This document shows, piece after piece, positions 30,470-38,157 of a stretch of 38,157 nt of DNA. The first letter of the stretch is position 1. The number at the start of each line of letters is the position of its first letter. The DNA is from a virus: the IMG/VR virus record IMGVR_UViG_3300008117_000203, positions 1-38,157 of that record, one strand, 5' to 3'. Position numbers and translations under genes: made by a program. The notes under the pieces were generated by a model. That model was given only the letters and a program-made list of their open reading frames with translations, did not search any database and was not told the origin of the DNA.

Positions 30470-31087
30470 ATGCCTGTAATAAACACTAATCTAGTCTTAG
30501 GAGTACATTTATGTCAATCTAGTAATTGTAAGATAATTACTCTTACTGAAACTACTGGTGCTTACAATGTCAGTAATAATCCAGGAGGTTGGGGAGCTCC
30601 TAACCCAGAAACTAATTCCTTGGATTCCTTACAGGTAATTATAACTACTCCTGCTAATACTCCCTATACTTTTACTACTATAGCGGGGTGGCCTGATGTT
30701 ACAGGTAATGTAGAAGCAAATTTTTCAATAGGTAGTAATGGAGCTATTCAAAATAACCCTAATGGTACTACTGCTTTTTCAGATGGTATTTATACTGTTC
30801 AATATACTGTTAATGGTACCATAGCTCCTAATACTTATACAGCTACTACTACTCAACAGTTCCTTTTAACTTGTCAAATTAGATGCTGCATTGATAAAAT
30901 GTTTCATCTTGCTTCTCAGTCTGATTGTACAGATTGTAAGAATGAAAAATTAAGTAATGCTCTTGAAGCAGAAGCTTTTCTTAAAGCTGCTGAATATGCT
31001 GCAGCATGCGGCAAAATAGAAATGGCTAAGAAACACCTTGCCAAAGCTCAATGGATTTGTAACACTAAAAACTGCCTTAACTGCTAA
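30470..31087 (+). CDS. Tail-associated protein with Cys-rich helical C-terminus
   Basis: A 205-aa protein: an Ig-like N-terminal domain (VHLCQSSNCKIITLTETTGAYN..., YTVQYTVNG) and a C-terminal Cys cluster after TCQIRCCIDKMFHL, with CTDC, ACGKIEMAKKHLAKAQWICN and CLNC. I recall the RCCIDKM...CGKI...A..H...A..IC pattern in crAss-type tail proteins. It may anchor the spike. Confidence 0.66.
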   Translation: MPVINTNLVLGVHLCQSSNCKIITLTETTGAYNVSNNPGGWGAPNPETNSLDSLQVIITTPANTPYTFTTIAGWPDVTGNVEANFSIGSNGAIQNNPNGTTAFSDGIYTVQYTVNGTIAPNTYTATTTQQFLLTCQIRCCIDKMFHLASQSDCTDCKNEKLSNALEAEAFLKAAEYAAACGKIEMAKKHLAKAQWICNTKNCLNC

Positions 31088-34000
31088 TGAGTACAAATAA
31101 TTGCTGTGGAGATTCAGCCGTACAATCCATAAATACATTTATTCCTGGTCCAGCAGGTAGCTCATATTATGTATACGTAGCTTATGCTACTACTGTAAGT
31201 AACGTAGGTCAAGGTAATAGCTCTGCTCAAAGCGGCTTTCAACTTACTCAGCCTACATCTACTTCTGCATACTTTGCTATTCTTACAAGTCCTACTATTG
31301 TAAACAATGGTAGTCCTACAGCTGTAAACTTTCAAGGATTATGGGCACCTTTTGGAGGAGTTACAGTAAGTGGTATTAACTTAGAGCAGGCACAAGTTCT
31401 AGTAGCTAATGGTCCTTTTAACACTGTTAACTTCCAAGGTACTGGATTATCTGGAGTAACTGTTGTAAATGATGCGTTAAATCAAGCTACTGTAGAAATT
31501 ACTACAGCTGCTTTTATCAAAACATACTATTCACAAATAAAGACTTTAGCTACTAATGGTCAATTAAAACCAGGCTCAAGCTATTGGATTGTGGATGTAG
31601 GTGATGGAGAAGGTGCAGGAACTAATAATGCATATAAAGCAGAGTGTGAAGCAAACTATTACGATTTTGCTACACCTAACTTTACAAACTATGCTCATAA
31701 TGCAGGTATTGTAGTAAGAGCTCTTACACCTAATAAATTAGCAGCGCACGCAATTTATTTAGCAAGAGTACCTAACCCTATAAATACTTCTTTTTTCCAA
31801 GCTGGTAAAAGTTATGCCGTTGATACTAGGATTGTAAGTTACAATCAAGTATTTCAATTTACGGCAGGTGGAGTCTTAAATACTGAGCCTGCAGATACTC
31901 CAGCTACTTGTACTTATGTACCTAGACAAAATAATAATTATTACGTTTTAGATCCTCAGCTTTGTATTTATGAGCTTGAAAGTGGTACTAGTCCTTATGG
32001 TATAGTAAGGGCTCGTTGGGATTCTAAAGGTAATTATGTACGTAACTTAAATCCTAGTTCTACAGGAACTAATGGAAATGAGTTTATGAAAAATGTCTTT
32101 AGATGGGGTACAACAGGTATTGTAAGTAACACAATTAACTTCTGGGATGATAGTAACAGAAGACCTGCAAATGATTCTAAACGTAGTCCTGCTTTTCAAG
32201 ACCAGCTTATAAACTATTGCAACATTGCTAACTTTAGATCTAATAAAATAGATTTAGATTTAGGAGCATCTGATGAAAGTACAAAAACAGGTACTAGGTT
32301 TTTTAATATTTACATAGACTCTAAGTCAGATATTCACGGTAATACTTTTAACAATGCTACTATTACTAATATAAATGATTTAACACTTCCTGCTACTAAC
32401 ATACAGAACAATGTAATAGAAAATTCAATAGTAGCTAATACTAATATAAACTCTTTTTTAAATAATAGTATTACAGACAACTCTGTAATAGGAGATTTAT
32501 ATTTTATTAACAGCACTCTTAATTTATTACCTAACGCTACTTTTACTTCTATTCCTACTTCAGGTATATTAAATAACTTAGGAAGTAAAACTTGGGCAGC
32601 AAATGGTAATAGTACAACTACTATTACTGTAGCAGGTAGTAATGTAACTATAAATTTTGGAGGTACTGTAGCTAATGCAGCTGTAGGAGATATTGTACAT
32701 ATTCTTTCAGCTCCAGCAGGTAGTAACTTAGCAGTAGGATATTATACTATTACTGCTGCTTCTGCTGGTAGTCCTTACACAAGTATAACTTTTGTAGCAT
32801 CTGGAGTAACTACTACTACTGGTGCAGTATCAGCTAATTTTTACGCTCCTGCTATATCTACATCTTTTGCTACTTTTTCCAATAATCTCTTAAGTAATAC
32901 TATTGTAAGAGGGTTAAATAAACAGATAGGTACAGGATGTATTTTTAGCGGTAATACTATTACTAATTCAATCTTAGAAAATTATGCAGCTCATACTCCT
33001 ACTATAACAGGAGTATTTGATGCTAATAGTTTTTATAGTGACCCAGGAGAAGAGTTTGGAAAGACTAATGGTACTATAGGATTTTCTAATAATAATATTA
33101 AATACTCTTTATTCTTAAACAATAAAATAGTAAATACTAGTGGAGCAGCATTTTATAATAACATTATAGAAGGCGCTACTTTTAAGAATAATAATAATAT
33201 TGCAGCTCCTAACATAGGATTAGAAGGTGCTTTTTACAGTAACTCTATTATTTCTTCAAAAGGACAATATCCTTTAGACGGATTTACTAACTACAGATCT
33301 GCTGTAAGTCCTATACAATTTACTAATAACTCTTTTTATAATGGAAGTTTCTTTAGGTTTAACAGCATAGAGAATCAGACTATTATAACAGGTGTTAGCT
33401 TAAATACTGGCAGTAATGTAGCAGACTGTAAATTTTTAGGTCAGGAATATCAAACATTTACAGGAGAGTTAACTGCGGCTTCTTACACACCAGGACTATT
33501 TCAAACAGTTCTTCAAGCTAATGTACAGTTTAGGAGTGTTACATTTGAAGGTAGAAGTCCTGCACTAGGTGCTATAACTCTTGCAAATGTAGATGAGGCT
33601 AAACAGATTACTGGAGCTGGTGGAGGAAATGAAAGTACTGTAATAGGCTCTACATACTTTGAAAATTTCAATTTAAAAGATGTAAGGCTTTTACCTAAAG
33701 CTGCTCCTTATAATGTCCTTAAGCCTTTCTTATTTCAAGGTAATCCTAATCCTATTAGAAATATTACTTATGCAGAAGGAAGTGCTGTAAATAGTGTTGT
33801 AGGCGGTATTACTTTTAAAACTACTACATATACTCTTACTATTACTACACATCTTCCACATCTTATCAATCAAGCATTTGTAGGATCTACTGTAGCCTTA
33901 TCTGTAGGATCTTTTACTTCTAATTTTGTAAGAACTGATGCCATAGCTATTGCACAATATCAGACTTTTAGTACTTCTGGATCTTCAGGAGGATTTTTAA

Positions 34001-34761
34001 CTAGAGGTACTGTAACTAATATAATAGATGAATATACGTTTGTAGCTACAATTACAGGGCAAATTTATTTAGGAGCTCTTTTATTACATAGTAGTAACAA
34101 CGTATTAGATATTGATGGTACTGCTGCCCCAGGTCCTGGACTAGTAGGTACATATAATGATGCTAATGATCCGTCAGGAAATGTTAGGTTTCCTTTTGTA
34201 TGGTATAGCAACTATGGAAAAGTAAAGCAAACCTTTGTTACTACTAACAACTTTGCTGTAATTGAGCCTAACTCTTTTGATGCAGTAGCTAGGATTTCTA
34301 TGGCTCCTACTATTCCTGTTCCTAACATTCCAGGGCAAGCTTCTAATACTAATAGATTGTATGCAGCTTGGAAAAACTATGCTACCAGTACAGGTACAGT
34401 TAGGTTATACGACTCATCAGTAGATGGAGGTACACTAACTTTACCTCATTATATTGATTCTATATCAAGTACTATAGTATTAGGTACACACCAAACAGCT
34501 GCTACATATCAAGTAAGTAGAATTGTAGATATGCCTAACTTATTACCTGTAAGATTTGTAGCAGGTCCAGGTTGTACTGTTCAATTTAATCTTACTCCAG
34601 CCGCAAGTATTACAGCTAATAGTATTATAAAAGATAGTGCAGCGGCTAGTTACACTATTACTAGTAGAGTTGTTGCTACAGATAAGTTAATCTATGATGA
34701 GCTTATTCTTATGAGAGATGGAGACTTCATCAAGGTTATCAGTAAAATTATCAATCAATAA
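31087..34761 (+). CDS. Large tail spike/fibre protein, 1224 aa
   Basis: The largest gene here. N-terminal SINTFIPGPAGSSYYVYVAYATTVS fits a fibre head. A middle region carries an Asn-rich ladder (NNATITNINDLTLPATNIQNNVIENSIVANTNI...) suggesting a right-handed beta-helix with Asn stacks, resumed at SNNLLSNTIVRGL...FSGNTITNSILEN. A Gly/Thr linker domain (about residues 500-580) separates the two ladders. Near the end TLTLPHYIDSISSTIVLG suggests a tip domain. Likely a receptor-binding or depolymerase spike. No catalytic residues can be assigned. Starts in the TAATG overlap of the previous stop. Confidence 0.78.
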   Translation: MSTNNCCGDSAVQSINTFIPGPAGSSYYVYVAYATTVSNVGQGNSSAQSGFQLTQPTSTSAYFAILTSPTIVNNGSPTAVNFQGLWAPFGGVTVSGINLEQAQVLVANGPFNTVNFQGTGLSGVTVVNDALNQATVEITTAAFIKTYYSQIKTLATNGQLKPGSSYWIVDVGDGEGAGTNNAYKAECEANYYDFATPNFTNYAHNAGIVVRALTPNKLAAHAIYLARVPNPINTSFFQAGKSYAVDTRIVSYNQVFQFTAGGVLNTEPADTPATCTYVPRQNNNYYVLDPQLCIYELESGTSPYGIVRARWDSKGNYVRNLNPSSTGTNGNEFMKNVFRWGTTGIVSNTINFWDDSNRRPANDSKRSPAFQDQLINYCNIANFRSNKIDLDLGASDESTKTGTRFFNIYIDSKSDIHGNTFNNATITNINDLTLPATNIQNNVIENSIVANTNINSFLNNSITDNSVIGDLYFINSTLNLLPNATFTSIPTSGILNNLGSKTWAANGNSTTTITVAGSNVTINFGGTVANAAVGDIVHILSAPAGSNLAVGYYTITAASAGSPYTSITFVASGVTTTTGAVSANFYAPAISTSFATFSNNLLSNTIVRGLNKQIGTGCIFSGNTITNSILENYAAHTPTITGVFDANSFYSDPGEEFGKTNGTIGFSNNNIKYSLFLNNKIVNTSGAAFYNNIIEGATFKNNNNIAAPNIGLEGAFYSNSIISSKGQYPLDGFTNYRSAVSPIQFTNNSFYNGSFFRFNSIENQTIITGVSLNTGSNVADCKFLGQEYQTFTGELTAASYTPGLFQTVLQANVQFRSVTFEGRSPALGAITLANVDEAKQITGAGGGNESTVIGSTYFENFNLKDVRLLPKAAPYNVLKPFLFQGNPNPIRNITYAEGSAVNSVVGGITFKTTTYTLTITTHLPHLINQAFVGSTVALSVGSFTSNFVRTDAIAIAQYQTFSTSGSSGGFLTRGTVTNIIDEYTFVATITGQIYLGALLLHSSNNVLDIDGTAAPGPGLVGTYNDANDPSGNVRFPFVWYSNYGKVKQTFVTTNNFAVIEPNSFDAVARISMAPTIPVPNIPGQASNTNRLYAAWKNYATSTGTVRLYDSSVDGGTLTLPHYIDSISSTIVLGTHQTAATYQVSRIVDMPNLLPVRFVAGPGCTVQFNLTPAASITANSIIKDSAAASYTITSRVVATDKLIYDELILMRDGDFIKVISKIINQ

Positions 34762-35072
34762 TGGCTAGAACGGCAGAAAATTTCTTAGATGTTATTATGC
34801 GGGCTCAATGCTGCGCTGCAGACATGGCTTATAAGGCTTTGAAAGAAGAAATGTTTTTAAAGCCTGATAGAATAAAAACTTTTAATAACGTCAGATATGT
34901 ACAAGTATTACTTAGAATCTTAAATAGATATTATGATACAGTATATACACTAAATGATACACCTTGTATCACAGAAACAAATATTGAAGATATTATCCAA
35001 GAAGTGTTTGAGTTGTGTGACCTCTGCGGATGTTGCACAGACCCTGCGGCAATCAAGAAAGATATAATTTGA
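34761..35072 (+). CDS. Small Cys-rich helical protein
   Basis: A 103-aa helical protein (AENFLDVIMRAQCCAADMAYKALKEE) ending in a Cys cluster CDLCGCCTDP. Starts on the TAATGG overlap with the spike stop. Possibly a tail-fibre chaperone or assembly protein by position. Not recognised. Confidence 0.6.
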   Translation: MARTAENFLDVIMRAQCCAADMAYKALKEEMFLKPDRIKTFNNVRYVQVLLRILNRYYDTVYTLNDTPCITETNIEDIIQEVFELCDLCGCCTDPAAIKKDII

Positions 35073-35101
35073 AACTAACATTAAAAACACTTAAACACAC
35101 T

Positions 35102-35344
35102 ATGTCTACAGCAATTGACACTCAAAGTGTCCAGGGTACAATTCTTAGTCTTATGTTACTTGGTATAGCCAAGTTTTTTGAAGCTATAAGCGTAGTAACC
35201 TTTTTACAAGGTTCTGCTTATTTCTTTACAGTTGTAGTAGCTATAGACACTCTTACTGGTAATACTATTCAAAAATGGATAGTAAAGAAATGTAAATGTT
35301 ATGCAAATAAGTCAAAAGGGTCTGGATCTAGTAAAGCGCTTTGA
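35102..35344 (+). CDS. Holin-like membrane protein
   Basis: The start at ATG 35102 (MSTAIDTQSVQGT) is chosen because the longer frame from 35030 reads through another gene. The 80-aa product has two hydrophobic segments (GTILSLMLLGIAKFFEAISVVTFL and GSAYFFTVVVAIDTLTG) and a basic C-terminal tail (KKCKCYANKSKG), the layout of class II holins. It overlaps the lysozyme start by 44 bases, favouring holin over a general membrane protein. Confidence 0.68.
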   Translation: MSTAIDTQSVQGTILSLMLLGIAKFFEAISVVTFLQGSAYFFTVVVAIDTLTGNTIQKWIVKKCKCYANKSKGSGSSKAL

Positions 35345-35747
35345 GGGATTCAGAGCTAAGCCATACTTATGCCCCGCAGGAGTGCCTACTATAGGATATG
35401 GTTCTACTTATTACGAAAATGGAGTAAAAGTAAAACTTACCGACAGGTCAATAAGTGAAGAATGGGCCGAAGAACTTTTAAGAAGAAACATGGTACATTA
35501 TGAACGTGGCGTAGATGCTATGACTAAGGACCATGTGAATCAGAATCAATTTGATGCTTTAGTAAGCTTTGCGTATAATGTGGGTCTTGTAAACTATAAG
35601 AACTCTACATTACTCAAAAGAATTAATGCTAATCCTAATGATCCAGATATTGAAAAGCAATTTATGAGATGGGTAAGAGCAGGGGGCAAAGTAATCAAGG
35701 GTCTGATAACAAGGAGACAGGCAGAAGCAACTCTGTATTTCTCATAA
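35301..35747 (+). CDS. Endolysin, GH24 phage lysozyme
   Basis: A 148-aa T4-type lysozyme (N-acetylmuramidase) that degrades peptidoglycan at lysis. MQISQKGLDLVKRFEGFRAK is followed by YLCPAGVPTIGYGSTY. The catalytic triad positions correspond to E15, C24 and T30 (T4: E11, D20, T26), so this is the E-Cys-Thr variant found in many phage lysozymes. Other family segments: NQFDALVSFAYNVG and RRQAEATLYFS. No signal peptide, so it needs a holin. The start lies inside the holin-like gene, and the end overlaps the next frame. Confidence 0.93.
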   Translation: MQISQKGLDLVKRFEGFRAKPYLCPAGVPTIGYGSTYYENGVKVKLTDRSISEEWAEELLRRNMVHYERGVDAMTKDHVNQNQFDALVSFAYNVGLVNYKNSTLLKRINANPNDPDIEKQFMRWVRAGGKVIKGLITRRQAEATLYFS

Positions 35748-36061
35748 TCTTGGAGTGGTTCAGACAATCCTTTGAGTATAGAGGTAAGGCTTCTGCAAGG
35801 AAACTTACCGTCTTTATAGCCTTCATTCTTTTAGTAACAGCTTTTGTAGATCATCTGTATACTACACAAACCATACAGGTAGAACTACTGGTAATATTCA
35901 GTGTAATAGTGCTTCTTGGACTGGGGTTCCTGACAGCCGAGAATCTAGTACAGATAGTCAGGGGAAGATTTAACCAAAAGTCAATGTATTCAAGCTATGA
36001 TGAAGACAATTATATCTATCCTACTCGTGTGGACAATCCTGAAGATAGTCCTGAACCTTAG
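35669..36061 (+). CDS. Two-TM membrane protein, lysis cluster
   Basis: A 130-aa protein with two membrane spans (KLTVFIAFILLVTAFV and VELLVIFSVIVLLGLGFL) and a hydrophilic tail with Tyr/Asp/Pro (SSYDEDNYIYPTR). It overlaps the lysozyme by 79 bases. The N-terminal 25 residues (GKSRGQSNQGSDNKETG) may be shadow. An internal TTG at 35750 is a possible alternative start. May be a holin, antiholin or pinholin. Confidence 0.6.
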   Translation: MGKSRGQSNQGSDNKETGRSNSVFLIILEWFRQSFEYRGKASARKLTVFIAFILLVTAFVDHLYTTQTIQVELLVIFSVIVLLGLGFLTAENLVQIVRGRFNQKSMYSSYDEDNYIYPTRVDNPEDSPEP

Positions 36062-36152
36062 TTACTTAGAGACTCTTAAAGTCACTATTGATAGTGTAAG
36101 AGTAGCTATTATGGACTTCTTCTCAAAAGTTTCAAATAGAAAGAAATTTTAA
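35997..36152 (+). CDS. Small TM protein overlapping the lysis cluster, 51 aa
   Basis: ATG at 35997 (a second at 36000) to TAA 36152. MMKTIISILLVWTILKIVLNL is a membrane or signal segment, then an amphipathic helix (LETLKVTIDSVRVAIMDFFSK). Overlaps the previous gene by 65 bases in another frame. Could be a third lysis protein. Coding support is moderate. Confidence 0.5.
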   Translation: MMKTIISILLVWTILKIVLNLSYLETLKVTIDSVRVAIMDFFSKVSNRKKF

Positions 36153-36205
36153 TAGCCTGAAAAACAATAATTTACAGAACGGGCTATAATATACGAAATT
36201 CTTTT

Positions 36206-36213
36206 TATATTTG
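36206..36213 (+). promoter_or_regulatory. Bacteroidetes-type -7 box
   Basis: TATATTTG fits TAnnTTTG. No clear TTG at -33. It lies in the gap before the metallophosphatase gene, 13 bases before its ATG at 36227. Confidence 0.6.
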
Positions 36214-36226
36214 AAAAAAAACTTTA

Positions 36227-37327
36227 ATGATACAAAACGACCAAATAAGGCAGTATATAAGGGAAAACCCTCATGCTTCTACACGGGATGTAGCTCAGCA
36301 TTTTGGTGTTTCCTTTGATCGTGCCAGAGGGGTTAAAAGAAGACTTGAGGATAATTCTACTGAAGGTCAACAAGTTGAAACCCCTGAAGGTTACAAAGGA
36401 GTTTTTACAAAAGGTAAAGTTTGGCAGTTACATGATGGCTCTTGGCGAGAGTCTTTACAGTTTGAAGTAGATTGGTTAGAAAAGTGGGACAAGTTTAAAG
36501 AAGGATTTCTTAAAGACTTGACTATGCTTGGGGCATTATCTACTCCTATAAAATCTAAATCTTCTAAACCAGGTGAAGTATGTTTGGAAATAAGTTTACC
36601 TGACGCACACTTTGGTAAAGGAGATATAGACACTACTGTAACAAACTTTATAAATACAGTCTTTGTTCTACTTGAAAAAGCTGAAAAGTTTGGAGTGGAT
36701 AAGATACTCTTACCCATTGGGAATGATGGGTTAAACTCAGAGGGTAAGAGGAAGACCACTACAGGTGGAACACCACAAGAAGATTCTGTAGATTGGCAGG
36801 AATCTTTCAGACATTACTGGACTACTATTGCTGCAGTAGTTAAAGTACTTAGTGACAAGTATCCAGTAGATGTAATGATAGTCCCTGGTAACCATGACAT
36901 GGAACGTATGTTTTATATAGGAGAAGTGCTTGGAGCATTTTTCCGTTCTAATAATAATGTCAAAGTAAATAACTCAGGAGATTACAGAAAGTATTATCAG
37001 TATGGAGTAAATATGTTAATGTTCACGCACGGGGACAAAGAAAAAACTGCTACTCTACCTCTTATAATGGCTACTGAACAACCTGAGATGTTTGCCCAAA
37101 CAAAGTTTAGGGAAGCTCACCTTGGTCACTTTCATAAGGAGATGCTGAACGAATACTGTGGTGTAAAGACTAGGTTCTTACCTAGCATTTGTCCTACAGA
37201 TGATTGGCATAAGATGATGGGCTACAGCCATCTTCGTGCAGCACAGGCTTACATATGGAACAAGGAATATGGTCTAGAAGGTTATTTTCAAGTCAATATC
37301 CATGAAAAACAAGAAGCCAAACACTAA
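36227..37327 (+). CDS. HTH - calcineurin-like metallophosphatase
   Basis: A 366-aa protein. N-terminal HTH-like domain (residues about 5-45: IRQYIRENPHASTRDVAQHFG, VSFDRARGVKRRLEDN) resembles a winged-helix DNA-binding unit. The catalytic domain carries metallophosphoesterase motifs in order: LPDAHFG (D-x-H), PIGNDGLN, VPGNHDMER (GNHD), FTHGDKE and HLGHFHKE (GHxH), so metal binding looks complete. The Mre11/SbcD superfamily has this set. Probably a DNA or nucleotide phosphatase/nuclease targeted by the HTH; the substrate is unknown. Confidence 0.83.
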   Translation: MIQNDQIRQYIRENPHASTRDVAQHFGVSFDRARGVKRRLEDNSTEGQQVETPEGYKGVFTKGKVWQLHDGSWRESLQFEVDWLEKWDKFKEGFLKDLTMLGALSTPIKSKSSKPGEVCLEISLPDAHFGKGDIDTTVTNFINTVFVLLEKAEKFGVDKILLPIGNDGLNSEGKRKTTTGGTPQEDSVDWQESFRHYWTTIAAVVKVLSDKYPVDVMIVPGNHDMERMFYIGEVLGAFFRSNNNVKVNNSGDYRKYYQYGVNMLMFTHGDKEKTATLPLIMATEQPEMFAQTKFREAHLGHFHKEMLNEYCGVKTRFLPSICPTDDWHKMMGYSHLRAAQAYIWNKEYGLEGYFQVNIHEKQEAKH

Positions 37328-37523
37328 AGGATGGGTAGAGGGTGACCCAGAAGAAGAGGATGAACTCTATGAAAATGATAATATTCAAATAGAACTTCCA
37401 CAAATCCCTCAATTAAAAAACAAAGCAAGGAAGCAAGTAAAAAAGTTTAAATTAAATGGCAACTCAGAGGGAACTGATCTACGCAGTAAAAAGCATTCTA
37501 AGGGGAGGACTTATTACAGATGA
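37302..37523 (+). CDS. Small charged disordered protein, 73 aa
   Basis: A 73-aa protein rich in Lys, Glu and Asn (GWVEGDPEEEDELYENDN, KNKARKQVKKF). Overlaps both the metallophosphatase (26 bases) and the next gene (68 bases). No family recognised. Confidence 0.5.
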   Translation: MKNKKPNTKGWVEGDPEEEDELYENDNIQIELPQIPQLKNKARKQVKKFKLNGNSEGTDLRSKKHSKGRTYYR

Positions 37524-38151
37524 TGATAAGATTTCTGATAGGCTTGTAGCATTTTTAATAGATGGTGCTCGTGCTGCATTACTTAGACAACAAGTAAATA
37601 AAGGTCAAAGCCTATCTGAAAATAACATACAGCATATCAAATGTATGCCTTTAGAATCTGTAGATACTTCTTTAGATCCTAACTTTAATCTGGATTGCAA
37701 GGTTTATAAAACACAACAGACTATTCCTAAACCTATTGAGGGTAAGAATAAAGACTTGCTTACAGCTATATCTCCACCTGAAATGGGAGGTATGGGTTAT
37801 GAGTTTATTTCTTACGCTAGATTACCATACGCTAGGTCTACTAGATTTAAAAGACCTTTAGCTGTACTTTTTAATAGTTATATTTATTTAGTAGATGCCC
37901 CTTATACAGAAGTAATTAGTATAGCAGGGGTATTTGAGAATCCTAATGACTTAGCTAATTATGATGATTGTGCTGGAGGAGTATGCTTCAGTTGGGATAG
38001 TAACTATCCTATGTCTTCACACTTAGTTGATCCATGTATTAAAATGGTTGTAGAAGAACTTACTCTTAGCTTGAAGGTACAACAGGATAAAACTAATAGT
38101 GCTAATCAAGGTATGGAAACTCAAAGTAAAACACAAGAGGGAGGACAATGA
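37456..38151 (+). CDS. Connector/ring or tail-stub-type virion protein
   Basis: A 231-aa protein. N-terminal MATQRELIYAVKSILRGGLITDDDKISDRLVAFLIDGARAALLRQQ has the pattern I recall for crAss-type structural (tail/connector) proteins: a short N-terminal helix, then G-G-x-x-x-DDxxIxxR and a Arg/Gln-rich segment. A beta-rich middle and a Gln-rich end (TNSANQGMETQSKTQEGGQ) follow. The stop overlaps the next gene as ATGA. Confidence 0.65.
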   Translation: MATQRELIYAVKSILRGGLITDDDKISDRLVAFLIDGARAALLRQQVNKGQSLSENNIQHIKCMPLESVDTSLDPNFNLDCKVYKTQQTIPKPIEGKNKDLLTAISPPEMGGMGYEFISYARLPYARSTRFKRPLAVLFNSYIYLVDAPYTEVISIAGVFENPNDLANYDDCAGGVCFSWDSNYPMSSHLVDPCIKMVVEELTLSLKVQQDKTNSANQGMETQSKTQEGGQ

Positions 38152-38157
38152 GCAGAC
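38148..38157 (+). CDS. Start of a further gene, cut by the window edge
   Basis: ATG at 38148 overlaps the preceding stop (ATGA) and continues to the end of the window (three codons visible). The overlap style matches the other genes here. Identity cannot be given. Confidence 0.4.

Noticed and set aside
3218-38151. Stop-codon reassignment (as in some crAss-like phages).
   Set aside because: Large genes (TerL, portal, MCP, spike) run full length in the standard code and TAG is used as a stop in short genes (3218, 23541); no suppressor anticodon was found, though the long tRNA-like gene is unassigned.
1-38157. CRISPR arrays, insertion sequences, transposases or integrase.
   Set aside because: No regularly spaced repeats, inverted terminal repeats or recombinase motifs were found in the sequence.

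Overview
The window looks like about 38 kb of a tailed phage that infects Bacteroidetes, most likely a crAss-like (Crassvirales) podovirus or a close relative. It is AT-rich. Large terminase (691 aa), portal (806 aa) and major capsid protein (480 aa) have the sizes and order expected for that group. It also has a family-A DNA polymerase, an IHF-like protein, fibre genes directly after the portal, and connector-ring-like proteins. Host assignment rests mainly on promoters: at least four intergenic sites match the Bacteroidetes sigma consensus TTG-N20/21-TAnnTTTG, and starts follow A-rich leaders rather than Shine-Dalgarno sites. No phylogeny was run.

The genome is split by a divergent region near 7.9 kb. 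Left of it everything reads leftward (minus strand): a polymerase running off the left edge, an array of small hypothetical genes, four tRNA or tRNA-like genes, an overlapping trio of membrane, coiled-coil and lipoprotein genes resembling a spanin set, a possible ssDNA-binding protein with its own strong terminator, and small DNA-binding or membrane proteins. Right of it everything reads rightward (plus strand).

Two long gene-free stretches flank the divergent point. 8214-8640 is bounded by a canonical promoter and a canonical terminator and folds into an ornate RNA with at least nine helices, two tetraloop hairpins and two pseudoknot-type long-range pairings. It is the best candidate here for an undescribed element. 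7140-7610 is also rich in paired segments, but its strand is uncertain.

The rightward block starts with a winged-helix-like regulator, IHF-like protein, zinc-ribbon protein, GroES-like co-chaperonin, DUF5856-like protein and a TerS-position gene, then TerL and portal. Thirteen short fibre or appendage genes follow (15.9-23.4 kb), then a coiled-coil peptide, a lipoprotein and a basic peptide. A promoter with nested palindromes precedes an acidic scaffold-like gene and the capsid gene. Connector and structural genes, a terminator, and a 1224-aa tail-spike gene come next. A densely overlapping lysis cluster (holin-like, GH24 lysozyme, two membrane proteins) follows, then an HTH-metallophosphatase and another connector-type protein. 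The logic is early replication and tRNA functions to the left, packaging, virion assembly and lysis to the right.
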